Shown here: positions 43,401 through 51,854 of the stretch, in pieces | Position numbering within the stretch: position 1 is the stretch's first letter | How the letters are laid out: every line of letters starts with the position of its first letter | NCBI GenBank assembly: GCA_023416335.1 | Contig: JAEZHY010000022.1 | Span: forward strand, 1-62,301 | Reading direction: 5' to 3' | DNA length: 62,301 nt | From: Pseudomonadota bacterium | GTDB taxonomy: Bacteria > Desulfobacterota > Syntrophobacteria > Syntrophobacterales > Syntrophobacteraceae | The notes under the pieces: model-generated | Seen by the model: the letters and a program-made list of their open reading frames with translations, nothing else | Told to the model about the DNA's origin: nothing | Database searches by the model: none | Program-made: the position numbers and the translations under genes

Positions 43401-45301
43401 TCACCGCCCGCAATAATGCTGCCCCCTATCATATTGTATGTGCCGGATCCCATTGTCCCGTTATAGTAATTGCCAACGTTTATGGACTGCTCCGTGGTGT
43501 TTGTCCCTCCGGTCTGGTTGAAGGTGCCGGTCCCTGAGTATCCGATGTACTCGCTGTTGATGGAGTGAAGGGACCCTCCGCTCAGATTGTATGTGCCGCT
43601 TGCTCCCAGCTCATAGCCTATGTAAAACCGGTTCGTAGAATTAGTCCCTCCGGTCTGATAGAAGGCGCCTGCTCCCGAGTACCCGATATATTGATCGCCG
43701 GAGGCGGAAAGTGATCCTCCGCTCAGATTGTATGTGCCGTTCCCTGATGAGCTGTTACCCAGGAATAGATTAGCAGTCGCATTCGTCCCGCCTGTCTGGT
43801 TGAAGATGCCGGTTCCCATATTGCCGATGAACTGATTGGAACCGATGGAAAGGGATCCGTTGCTGAGGCTGTATGTGCCGTTACCACCTGAGCCGTAACC
43901 CATGAAGAGATTAGTGGTCGTGTTTGTCCCACCGGTCTGATTGAAGGCGCCGTTCCCCGAGTATCCGATGTACTGAGTGCCGGTTGCGGAAAGGGAGCCA
44001 TTGCTGAGGCTGTATGTGCCGCTGCCCGCCTGGTTGTATCCGAGGATCAGATTGTCGGCCGTGTTTGTCCCACCGGTCTGATAGAAGGTGCCCGTCCTCA
44101 AGTATCCGATATATTGATCGCCGGAGGCGGAAAGTGATCCGCCGCTCAGATTGTATGTGCCGTTGCCTAACACGCTGCTACCCAGGAATAGATTAGCAGT
44201 CGCATTCGTCCCGCCGGTCTGGTTGAAGGTCCCGGTACCCGCCTGGCCGACGTACTGGTTGCCGCTTGTGGAAAGTGTCCCGTCGATCAGGTTATACGTC
44301 CCATTGCCCCCCACATTGGCGCCGACAAAAAGATTTGCGGCCGTACTAGACCCGCCCGTTTGATTGAATGTGCCGCTTCCGAATCCTCCGACGGTTAAAC
44401 CGCGGGCGACTGTAAGAACTCCGTCGCTCAGGTTGTATACGCCGGTACCGGTGCCCAAACCCAGGTAGATATTGCTGGCCGTATTAGTCCCACCGCTCTG
44501 ATTGAAGATACCTGTGCCGGGGTAGTAGTTCGACCCGATCATTTGATAGCTGCCGGTTGAAAAACTACCGCCCCTCAGATTGAACTCGCCGGATACGAGT
44601 TCGAGTGTACCGGTCGTCAGGTCACCGCCGTCCAGGTTGAAGGTGCCACTGCCATGAAAGCTTCCGATGGAAAGGGTGTTTGTTATGGTGTGCGACCCGC
44701 CGGTCTGGTTAAAGGTGCCGGTTCCCCCTGCCCCAATGGCTTCATATTGACTTACCATGTTGCCGTTGCTGAAATTATATGTTCCTCCCTGATTCAGGGA
44801 AAAGGTCATCGCATTATTGGTGCCGCCGGTCTGATTGAAGGTGCCGTATATGAACTGCATAAAAGAGGAAATGCTGCCTCCCGTGAGATTGTATGTGCCG
44901 ACCCCGGTACGGGCATCCGGGGAGTAGCAGCCGACGTACAAATTACTGACACTGTTTGTCCCGCCGGTCTGATTGAGAATGCCGGTCCCCGTGTACCCGA
45001 CGAATAGATTGGTCCCGGAAAGCGTTCCGCCGTTGAGATTGTATGTGCCGCTTGCAGTTGGAGTGTATCCGAGATAAAGGCTGCCTGCGCTGTTGGATCC
45101 GCCGTTTTGGTTGAAGGTGCCGGAGGTGGTCAAGCCGACTTTTTCCGCGAAGTAATTTATAGAGTTGGGATCGGTAAGCGTATAGACGGCACCGCCGTCG
45201 ACAATGAGGTCGTCAGCGCAACATGGTGAGGCATCGAGAATTGCTGACAGAAACATGAGTACGAAAAGGAAAATGCCGAACAGACGGATCTCCGGACGCA
45301 T
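40460..45301 (-). CDS. Autotransporter with repeat-rich beta-helical passenger
   Basis: 1613 aa from ATG 45301, chosen because GGAGGG lies nine bases upstream and a signal peptide (IFLFVLMFLSAILDASPCCA) follows; an earlier in-frame start at 45337 is weaker. Residues ~40-1010 are a tandem array of ~19 imperfect units of about 40-50 residues with the pattern GTFNQTGGTNT, then LFLGY, GTYNLSGGSLS and QYIGYSG, typical of a beta-solenoid passenger. The last ~280 residues form the outer-membrane barrel (SFSLGTRKTTANQTGYDF at its start, ISAGLRYDF with terminal Phe). It presumably displays an adhesin-like stalk. It is convergent with the DUF2059-like gene. Confidence 0.93.
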   Translation of the reverse strand: MRPEIRLFGIFLFVLMFLSAILDASPCCADDLIVDGGAVYTLTDPNSINYFAEKVGLTTSGTFNQNGGSNSAGSLYLGYTPTASGTYNLNGGTLSGTNLFVGYTGTGILNQTGGTNSVSNLYVGCYSPDARTGVGTYNLTGGSISSFMQFIYGTFNQTGGTNNAMTFSLNQGGTYNFSNGNMVSQYEAIGAGGTGTFNQTGGSHTITNTLSIGSFHGSGTFNLDGGDLTTGTLELVSGEFNLRGGSFSTGSYQMIGSNYYPGTGIFNQSGGTNTASNIYLGLGTGTGVYNLSDGVLTVARGLTVGGFGSGTFNQTGGSSTAANLFVGANVGGNGTYNLIDGTLSTSGNQYVGQAGTGTFNQTGGTNATANLFLGSSVLGNGTYNLSGGSLSASGDQYIGYLRTGTFYQTGGTNTADNLILGYNQAGSGTYSLSNGSLSATGTQYIGYSGNGAFNQTGGTNTTTNLFMGYGSGGNGTYSLSNGSLSIGSNQFIGNMGTGIFNQTGGTNATANLFLGNSSSGNGTYNLSGGSLSASGDQYIGYSGAGAFYQTGGTNSTNRFYIGYELGASGTYNLSGGSLHSINSEYIGYSGTGTFNQTGGTNTTEQSINVGNYYNGTMGSGTYNMIGGSIIAGGESIIGGNFNQSGGTNETNNVYLSRGGTYNLSGGSFINRSLTVGSWEGGTYNQAGGSLTTTSLTIGNTGAFQSSGTCNLNDGIISAGTLHIYDGEFNLRGGDLSTSGNQTIGDQGTGTFNQTGGTNTAANLILAYNIFGPGTYNLSGGSLSVSGDQYIGYWETGTFNQTGGTNATTNLVLGYNRVHNIDSLDQSSGTYGLSNGNLTAAGDQYIGYSGTGTFNQTGGTNSTQNLFLGYGRAHSGIRDLSDGFYNLSNGTLSARGDEFIGYSGIGTFNQTGGTNTVNGNLFIAAQAGSTGVYNLSGGTLTAGAIALNQNGTFSQTGGTLNAGVFSQQGGTVTANSFLENRGEFRYLSGNFLGRLMNYGVVNFNADFTAENGLLNNSTAPLVIEQGRTVALNGLGLDNRGGILVDGTLSCTDFQNTGSMIVNGTLSCSGSFVNSTNTFLSGSGTLQGNFVNSGNLNPGNSPGTLNVSGTFTQTAGGNLAIEIASPTIYDNVAVTGNPGTAMLAGTITPTLVGGYHPMGNTVFSGIVTAAGGISGTFDLLNPHITQTLFWEPHYDPTSFSLKVAREYTADWLGLTANQFWVGQALNALSNTTAGSLNVGLDAIDGLTTASAVQGALQQISADKAAAFSTLAFAGTELQVRTLSNRINSLRFADFGVPGNLGFNFNFASQGEGLMLACGTPSANASDSDGGQGFFLHQSRTGFFLEPSFSLGTRKTTANQTGYDFTIGGFTTGADFMVRDDLLVGVSSGYSHTAADFKNSGGDVSANSIPFNAYAAYFPKPFYAFGSIGYALNLFDLDRDISFGTFAHTAKSSTTGHQLNGYAETGYDVQMCRIVLTPYASLFYSRLWVDGFSETGADPFNLAVGSQDAESLQSGLGGRITAPFELQGIRFAPQVFASYQHEFSDDSRAIASRLTLGGNSFLFQTDTLKRDFVLAGGSLAAGGLAKNLLVQINYSAEIGRNDYTAHFISAGLRYDF
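42400..45130 (-). repeat. DNA tandem repeats encoding the autotransporter passenger
   Basis: Short units such as CCGGTCTGGTTGAAGGTGCC and CCGCTCAGATTGTATGTGCC recur every ~120-150 bases with few changes. The high DNA identity between units would favour slippage or recombination, so passenger length may vary between strains. Confidence 0.8.
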
Positions 45302-46139
45302 ACTTCTTCTCCCTCCAGGGAAGACGGTTGTATTCACGCTGGTTAAAGATCACTCGAACCGACAGAAATTAGATTGTAAAAACCTTCCGTTCCGGATCGG
45401 ACAATGAATGCCGGCGCAAAAGGGGAGAGCTTGTTACATAAATGTAGGCGCAGCCTGGCTTGGATGTATCTGATGAGATGCAAATAACTCCCCCTTTCGC
45501 AGCCCTCCCGAAGCGAACAGTCCAGATTGCAGGGTTTGTCATTTACATTGGTGTGCGGTTGTGGTCGTCTGAAGTTCCGACGACCGTATCCCATTTTAGG
45601 AAGTTCCCACTGATTGTCAAGAATTATGATTCCGAGGTTATAATCCGAGATCATTAATTCATGTCTTGATTTATTAGCATCCCTGTGGATGCCTGAAGAC
45701 TTCCAGGGCACTATCACAGAATTCCCCGGCATCTTTTATGCTTCCTCATTGAAGCACAACCTGTACATCAAAGGTATTTTGACCGGCTCTTATTTCGATA
45801 AATCTGACTCTTATATGTCAATTATCCCTGGACCGACGGGTACTGCCGATCGGAAGCCGGATATTTTCAATCAGTTTCACGGATAAAATGGTCTCATCCG
45901 GAACCCTTCGCCCCGGGATGTCGACAATTCTCATTCGGACAAAAAGATCGCCTTTTCAAGATCCGTCCATGCATCAAAATGCGTGTAAAGGATTGCAGGC
46001 AGCGGGTGAAGATGGTTGGTATGTCATTTGCTTGAATCAACCTGGCGGATTCTACACTCACTGAATGGCTATAAGCGGCTGGGCAATTGAGAAGATTCCA
46101 GTCCACTGTCATGTATCCTCCGTGATTTCCAATTCGGTC
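45302..46139. other. AT-rich intergenic region, nothing recognised
   Basis: 838 bases without a supported gene; the small frames within it lack ribosome sites and recognisable content. It may contain the autotransporter's promoter at its left end and decayed sequence at its right end, next to the acyltransferase pseudogene. Confidence 0.5.
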
Positions 46140-46944
46140 CGATCCAACTCAGGAATCAGTTCAATGACCAAGAACACTCGCACCTCTGAATCGACCATAT
46201 TGCGAGGATCTTTCTCGTTTATTCTTGCGGCTGTCGCCACGAATATGGCTTTTCTCCCATTTGCAGCGCTCGTCTATCTTGGGGCGGCCATTCCCGAATG
46301 GGCACAGGTAACTGTTGCTCTGGCAGGAGTTGTCATTGCAATCGCCGCCGGTTTTAAATGTTTCAGATATTTTTGCAGGTATTTTGAAAGTCTTTGGCGC
46401 TGAATCAAGAATTCACGATTTTGTTCAAAATACAAGCCGAAGAGCTACCAGGGGCAGTGCGTTTGCTTCTACAGGCAACTCTCTTTCTGAATATGGCTGT
46501 TCGGTATCCGCTCAGTTTCACTCTGGGTATGTGGTGTGCGAAAAATCATCGATTCCTGCTCAACGGCATTGGATCGCTTCAAAGGTGTTTTCCTCTTTGT
46601 GTTCGCATTTGTGATTGCGATATTTCCCGAATCGACATTGAAGGGCCTGCTTTATCGGGCTTGCATCCATTCCGGCCCTCCATTCCCTGGTAAGACTCGG
46701 CGTATTCAGGGCAGGCGGTATTCTTGCCGAACTGGGCAGGTTCAGCTACTCCATCTACCTGATGCACACGGTTGCAATAGGATTTGCCAAGGGAGTAGTG
46801 CTTAAGATTACCGGATGGGATGGGGCCAGGTTCCTGTTTGTTGCCCCCGTGCTGCTCCTCGCCGGGCTGTGCGTGCCGGTAACGGTGATGAAGTATCTGA
46901 TCGCACGGAGCAAGTTCTTTAACATATTGCGGCTGGGATGCTGA
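46140..46944 (+). pseudogene. Decayed acyltransferase-3 (OafA-type) gene
   Basis: Pieces of a multi-pass acyltransferase occur in order but in different frames: SFILAAVATNMAFLPFAAL (~46210), YPLSFTLGMWCAKNHRFLL (~46505), FLFVFAFVIAIFPESTLKG (~46590), then GGILAELGRFSYSIYLMHT and LLLAGLCVPVTVMKYLI up to 46944. The FSYSIYLMHT segment is the conserved late motif of the family, normally near the C-terminus. At least two frameshifts separate the pieces, and the N-terminal catalytic region is not found. Intact relatives O-acetylate surface glycans. It is non-functional as read; sequencing errors are an alternative explanation. Confidence 0.75.
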
Positions 46945-47290
46945 CGGTGAACTGAGAGCCGTTGGGCATCCGTTCGATCGACATGAGCCTCAATTCTGAA
47001 ATTATTTCTGCCATATTTTGCCTTCTCGTCCCCCATTCCCGGCGTCAAAAACGAAACCTGGCCGCATTGTCCCCGTTAATGCCTGCCCGATAACCAAAGA
47101 TTACAGGTGAAACACCGATCGAAAAACTTATGTTCCCTGGTGCACAAGTGAACAGGGCAGGAGAGCAACGGGCCGGCTCACCGCATCGATATGTTTCCAT
47201 TAGTAATTTTGCAGATATTTCAACTGTGTGCACTATAAATGGGAAAGATTCTGCTTAACATAAGAAAATGCCCTAATCCAGAGGATAGAA
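46945..47290. other. Intergenic region, nothing recognised
   Basis: 346 bases with no gene. GAGG seven bases before TTG 47291 is the ribosome site of the next kinase. Confidence 0.5.
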
Positions 47291-48469
47291 TTGAAAAGAG
47301 AAAATAACGGAAAGGTCGTCAGACTGGAAGGGCGGCAGTTTCCATGCTCGGATATTGCCGAGTCGAACAGATGGTTACGCCGCCAGGCAGCCCTTTTGGA
47401 GTTGACTCATGACGCCATAATAGTTCGCGACATGAAAGCCAGGATAACCTTTTGGAACAGAGCGGCGGAAAAGCTCTACGGTTGGGATCGCGATGAGGTG
47501 TATGGAAAAGTCATCCATGAGCTGCTCGAAACGAAATATCCCATTCCCCTGCGTGAAATTGAGGCGACGGTTCTCAGGAACGGAGAATGGCAGGGCGAAG
47601 TTATTCACTTTACGCGGGAGAAGACGCCGATAGTCATCGAGAGCAGGTGGGCTTTACAGCAGGATGAGAAAGGAAAGCCTGTTGCGATGCTGGAAATCAA
47701 CCGGGATATCACCGAACGCAAAATAGCCGAATCTTCAATGAAAGACTATCAGTCAAAACTCGAGATCAGCAACCGGGAACTCCGGGATTTTGCCTTTATC
47801 GCGTCTCATGATCTGCAGGAACCGCTCAGGAAGATATCAACATTCGGCGGTGTTCTCGATGCGAGATTCGGCGATGCCCTTGGCGAAGACGGCAAAGTGT
47901 ATCTGGACAAGATGATGGATGCGGCATCCCGAATGTCGGTGCTTATCGAATCTCTTCTGGCATACTCACGGGTTACAACCAGGGCGGAACCTTTTGTCTC
48001 GGTCGATCTTGCGGAACTGGTCAGGGAAGTTGTTTCCGATCTGGAGGTCCCAATCCAGGAGACCGGGGCTCGGGTGGAAATAGGTACTCTGCCGAGAATC
48101 CAGGCGGATCGCGGCCAAATCCGGCAGCTTTTCCAGAACCTGGTCGGCAACGCCTTGAAGTTCCACGGCGACAAACCGGTTGTCAAAGTTCACGGAGACG
48201 CTTGCTGGGATGGGATGTGCCAAATATTCGTGGAAGATAACGGAATTGGGTTTGACGAGAAGTATCTTGAGACGATTTTCCTGCCATTCCAGCGCCTTCA
48301 TGGGAAAAGCAGTCCTTATAAGGGCTCCGGAATGGGGCTGGCAATCTGCAGGAAAGTAGTCGAGAGGCACAATGGGCAAATCACCGCGAGGAGTAAGCCG
48401 GGGGCGGGCAGCACCTTTGTTGTAAATCTGCCGTTACGGCAATGTTCCGACGGCGGTTGCCCTAGATGA
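47291..48469 (+). CDS. PAS-domain sensor histidine kinase
   Basis: 392 aa from TTG 47291 (GAGG seven bases upstream). Soluble. The PAS domain spans ~30-145 (LTHDAIIVRDMKARITFWNRAAEKLYGW and a PAC end VAMLEINRDITERK). The HisKA domain follows with His173 in FIASHDLQEPLRKIS, the phytochrome/Cph1-like H-box variant. The HATPase domain has NLVGNALKFHG, VEDNGIGFD and GSGMGLAICRKVVERH. It is an orphan: no receiver domain is in it and no regulator lies alongside. It is convergent with the SLC13-type permease gene, 12 bp between stops. Confidence 0.92.
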   Translation: MKRENNGKVVRLEGRQFPCSDIAESNRWLRRQAALLELTHDAIIVRDMKARITFWNRAAEKLYGWDRDEVYGKVIHELLETKYPIPLREIEATVLRNGEWQGEVIHFTREKTPIVIESRWALQQDEKGKPVAMLEINRDITERKIAESSMKDYQSKLEISNRELRDFAFIASHDLQEPLRKISTFGGVLDARFGDALGEDGKVYLDKMMDAASRMSVLIESLLAYSRVTTRAEPFVSVDLAELVREVVSDLEVPIQETGARVEIGTLPRIQADRGQIRQLFQNLVGNALKFHGDKPVVKVHGDACWDGMCQIFVEDNGIGFDEKYLETIFLPFQRLHGKSSPYKGSGMGLAICRKVVERHNGQITARSKPGAGSTFVVNLPLRQCSDGGCPR

Positions 48470-48481
48470 GCTGTAGACGGC

Positions 48482-50284
48482 TCATGACCAGATAGCAGAA
48501 GATACGAGCACGACGATTACGGCGATGATCACGGTAAGCGGCGTGCCCGTTTTGGTGAAGTCCGAAAAACGATATCGTCCGGGACCGTATACCAGCAGGT
48601 TGCCATGATGTCCGATCGGCGTGAGAAAGGCCGTCACAGCCGACATGGCCACGGTCACGACGTACGGCTCCGGGGCATGCCCCATGACCTGGCCGAGAGC
48701 TGCCGCAACGGGCGCGAAAAGGGCGGTGGTGGCGGCATCCGACATGAACTGCGTCGCGACCGCGACGACTGCATAGACAAGCAGCAGAACTGCAATCGGG
48801 CTCCAATCACCGACAAATCCCCGAAGCCATTCCGCCATCAGGACATCCGTCCCGGTCTTTCGCATTGCCAGTCCGAGTGGAACGGCCCCTGCAATGAATA
48901 CGAAGATCTTGGTGTCTATCGACCGGTATGCCTGACGCACAGTGATGCATCCTGCCAGTACCATTGCCGTTGCGCCTGCAAGAATGGTAATTTCGAGCGG
49001 GATAATGTCGAATGCAGCCGCAATGACGGTGGCCAGCATTATCAATCCCGCCCGGCGGGCTCTCCTGCGCAGCCTGGCCTCGCCATGAAACGGCATCATC
49101 AACAGGAATGCGGGATCGTTCGATACCCGCGCAAGCGACTCGTGGTCTCCCTGGAGGACCAGTACGTCGCCGGGTTCGAGCTTGATGCTTGCGAGTTCCT
49201 GGCACAAAAGGCCGCCCCGCCGCCAGAGGCCTATAACAACCGCGCCGTACCGGGCCCTGAAATCGATATCCTGCAGTGAGCGGTGTATCAGGCCGGATTG
49301 CGGAGCGACAACGGCCTGAACGATTTGCTGTGAGATGTTTTCTTCCTCCTCGAACCGCTTGGTTTCGAGCCCGAATCTTTCGATGGCATGCAGTTCGACG
49401 CCCTTCTCCTGCTGGATGGCGATGAGGTCTTCGGGAGAGGCGTGGACCCAAAGCACGTCCTCTTCTCTTATCCGCGTGTCTCCGAGTGGGCGGCATTGTC
49501 CTCTGCCGCCGCGTACCCATCCGACCTGGGCAAACTGGAAATGACCGGTCGCGGCAATCTCGTTCACCGTCCTGCCCACAAAAGATGAATCCCGGGATAT
49601 CTTGAGTTCCGTAAAATAGTCGCCCAGCTTATAAAAATCGTTCAAGTTCCTGCCGCCTTCGCGCAAGGGCAGCAGAAAGCGGCCTATCACCAGCATATAA
49701 ATCGTACCTGCAATGGAAAGCGAAACCCCGATAGGGGCGATGGAGAATATCCCGAGTCCCGGACGGCCGTAATGCCGCAGGACATCTCCGGCAATCAAAA
49801 AGGCGGGTGCTCCGATGATTGTGATCGTCGTGCCGAGCGAGGCGGCAAAGGCCATCGGCATGAGCAGTCTGGATGCCGGCAGTCCCCGCTCCTGACAAAG
49901 CGTGAGAACGACCGGCAGCATGAGAGCCGTTGTGGTCACATGGTGTGTGAACGCTGAAAGAATTGCCACCGAGAGCATTGTGACCACGAGCACTCTGCTG
50001 TAGCTCGTTCCAGCGAGTCGACCGATCCGGCTGCCGATGACGTCGGAAAGACCCGTCTTGTGGAAAGCTCCACTCATGACCAGTACGCCGGCCAGGATGA
50101 TAGCAGGCTCGCTGCCAAAGCCCGAGAGCGCTTCGGATGGTGTCAAAACTCCCGAAACGGCAAGGGCGATTATTATCAGCAGGGCGACGATATCGTTTCT
50201 GAGCTTCTCCGTAATAAGCAACACGGAGGCAAGAATAAGGATGACCAGGAAAATGGTTTGATGGAAGTTCATGCTGGACGGCAC
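48482..50284 (-). CDS. SLC13/DASS-family permease with two TrkA-C domains
   Basis: ~600 aa from GTG 50284 (GGAG nine bases upstream); ATG 50272 or a farther GTG 50353 are alternatives. Membrane segments surround two central soluble TrkA-C (RCK_C) domains at ~185-270 and ~295-380 (GHFQFAQVGWVRGG, then SIKLEPGDVLVLQGDHESLARV). Transporter motifs: ALSGFGSEPAIILAGVLVMS at the start and FMSDAATTALFAPVAAALG with LTPIGHHGNLLVYGPG near the end, which fit the SNT-type signatures of divalent-anion:Na+ symporters. Sulfate, dicarboxylates or related anions are candidates; none can be chosen. Confidence 0.9.
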   Translation of the reverse strand: MPSSMNFHQTIFLVILILASVLLITEKLRNDIVALLIIIALAVSGVLTPSEALSGFGSEPAIILAGVLVMSGAFHKTGLSDVIGSRIGRLAGTSYSRVLVVTMLSVAILSAFTHHVTTTALMLPVVLTLCQERGLPASRLLMPMAFAASLGTTITIIGAPAFLIAGDVLRHYGRPGLGIFSIAPIGVSLSIAGTIYMLVIGRFLLPLREGGRNLNDFYKLGDYFTELKISRDSSFVGRTVNEIAATGHFQFAQVGWVRGGRGQCRPLGDTRIREEDVLWVHASPEDLIAIQQEKGVELHAIERFGLETKRFEEEENISQQIVQAVVAPQSGLIHRSLQDIDFRARYGAVVIGLWRRGGLLCQELASIKLEPGDVLVLQGDHESLARVSNDPAFLLMMPFHGEARLRRRARRAGLIMLATVIAAAFDIIPLEITILAGATAMVLAGCITVRQAYRSIDTKIFVFIAGAVPLGLAMRKTGTDVLMAEWLRGFVGDWSPIAVLLLVYAVVAVATQFMSDAATTALFAPVAAALGQVMGHAPEPYVVTVAMSAVTAFLTPIGHHGNLLVYGPGRYRFSDFTKTGTPLTVIIAVIVVLVSSAIWS

Positions 50285-50983
50285 GGTTGTATTCTCCGAC
50301 TGCTCCGCTATCGTTCCGTTTATGGATTTAGATTGCCGCAATACCCGATACACTCTCTAAGCTAAGTGCCTTGTAACGCTTGACCAGATGTGGTTTTGAA
50401 AATGTAGGAATAACTCCTGGATGAGAACGGCCGATAGGCGAGATTGACAAAACCTGATGGGGATGGGGGAGGGGGGCGGAGTTGATGCACCAACAGGGAG
50501 GGGAAAACTGGAACTGCCGGAAATCGGGATTCAAAGGTTCCGGGGCTGTTGCCCAAATGAAGACGGACCCGATTCCCGGGTATTTGAGGTTCCCGGGCAT
50601 TTTACGATGGAGCCCGCAATCCCGTCGTCCCGGCAGTGCTTTTTAGCCGGGATCCAGTGGCGTAGGGTGGGCACGGCACCATCGTGCCCACCGTCTGTCA
50701 CCTCGGATAAAGTCTCGTCGGGATGGCCGGGCGGTGGGCACGGTGAAGCTTTGTGCCCACCCTACATGACTCACCGTCTACTTGTTCTTTACATTCCACC
50801 ACAATAGGGGAGACGCATCCATGAAAGGCGCCAGCCCCCCTCTCTCAATAGGGGTGCGGCGCCCCGGTCCTTAAGATATATACGATCTTATCCTATTGTT
50901 TTCTTTCGTTATTTTCGTGACTTTCGTGGTTAAAAAGTCTTTGTCTTTGTACTTTGGTTGCGGCTGTGCTGCCCCTGTGTGAT
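50285..50983. repeat. Intergenic region with repeats, one paired with 8945-9058
   Basis: About 700 bases. A GTCCCGGCAGTGCTTTTTAG hairpin lies at ~50615-50658. A CCCACC palindrome lies at 50661-50775. Bases ~50755-50870 match the reverse complement of 8945-9058. GGGCTGTTGCCCAAATG at ~50543-50560 recurs at ~28446. No gene is supported. Confidence 0.8.
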
Positions 50984-51382
50984 TCACGGCACCTGCTTCG
51001 TCATGGTCTTCCACTCGTGCACGTTTTCAATGGCGCATACCAGCGCATCGATCGGACAGGGCTTCAACAGGACTTCATTAATTCCTTCTTTCAGTGCCTC
51101 CGAAACCAGTTTGACGTCGGCGTTTCCCGTCAGGAGAATCACCGGCAGGCCCGGATCGGATTCCCTGATCCTCTTGAGAGTGTCGAGTCCGTTTATGCCG
51201 GGCATTCTCAAATCCAGCACAATTACGTCATAGGCACTTTTGTCTTCGGAAAGAAGCAGCAACGCGGCCAGGCCGTCACAAGCGGACCGGACCTGCATGC
51301 CTCGCCTGGCAAGTACGTGGCACAGGGACTTGACGAACAGTTCCTCATCATCGACGAGCAGTACGCGAATGGGCTCGGACAT
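50984..51382 (-). CDS. Single-domain response regulator
   Basis: 132 aa from ATG 51382, with AGAGG six bases upstream; a longer frame to 51511 runs back into the preceding gene region. CheY-like receiver: acidic pair in VLLVDDEELF, phospho-acceptor Asp57 in VIVLDLRMPG, Thr in PVILLTGNAD, and Lys in EVLLKPCPIDAL. No output domain, so it acts by protein contact or phosphorelay. It is third in a kinase/receiver/receiver run, 70 bp after the previous receiver gene. Confidence 0.93.
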   Translation of the reverse strand: MSEPIRVLLVDDEELFVKSLCHVLARRGMQVRSACDGLAALLLLSEDKSAYDVIVLDLRMPGINGLDTLKRIRESDPGLPVILLTGNADVKLVSEALKEGINEVLLKPCPIDALVCAIENVHEWKTMTKQVP

Positions 51383-51452
51383 AGGACACCTCTCTTTGTA
51401 AAACGCTGCCGCGAGACTCAGGGTGCAGCCGCTTTGACTCCATTTCGAACTG

Positions 51453-51854
51453 TCAGGGCTGCTCTCGTGTCTGGGCTTCATGTAACGTCTTTCTTTCGAA
51501 TGCCTCTGCAATTCTTTTATATAGATCGACTATGACGATCGGCTTGGTAGCGTAATCAAAGGCCCCGCACTCGACCCCTTTAATGGCCGAGTCGATGGTT
51601 CCGTGGCCGGTTAGGATGATAACTTCCATGAAAGGTTTTTTCTTCTTCAGTACCTTGAGGGTCTCGATTCCGTCCAGCCCGGGCATCCGGAGATCCAGAA
51701 CAGCCACGTCGAAATCATCTTCATCGACGATGTTTATCGCACTTGGACCGTCGTAAACGGCTGTTACCGCGTGCCCTCTCTTAGAAAGGAAAAAAGAAAG
51801 GTATTTGGTAAAAGCCACCTCATCGTCTACCAGCAGAATTTTGGCTTTTTTCAT
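51453..51854 (-). CDS. Single-domain response regulator
   Basis: 133 aa. Receiver-only protein: ILLVDDEVAF, Asp54 in VAVLDLRMPGLDG, EVIILTGHGT, and Lys in DYATKPIVI. Its ATG overlaps the TGA of the upstream Cache kinase (ATGA), so kinase and receiver are translationally coupled and most likely a cognate pair. A helical tail of ~15 residues follows the receiver. A second receiver follows downstream, suggesting a branched relay. Confidence 0.94.
   Translation of the reverse strand: MKKAKILLVDDEVAFTKYLSFFLSKRGHAVTAVYDGPSAINIVDEDDFDVAVLDLRMPGLDGIETLKVLKKKKPFMEVIILTGHGTIDSAIKGVECGAFDYATKPIVIVDLYKRIAEAFERKTLHEAQTREQP

Noticed and set aside
42400..45130. Regularly spaced short repeats, CRISPR-like at first sight
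   Set aside because: The repeats are in frame within the autotransporter gene and encode repeated peptide units; spacers are also similar to each other.
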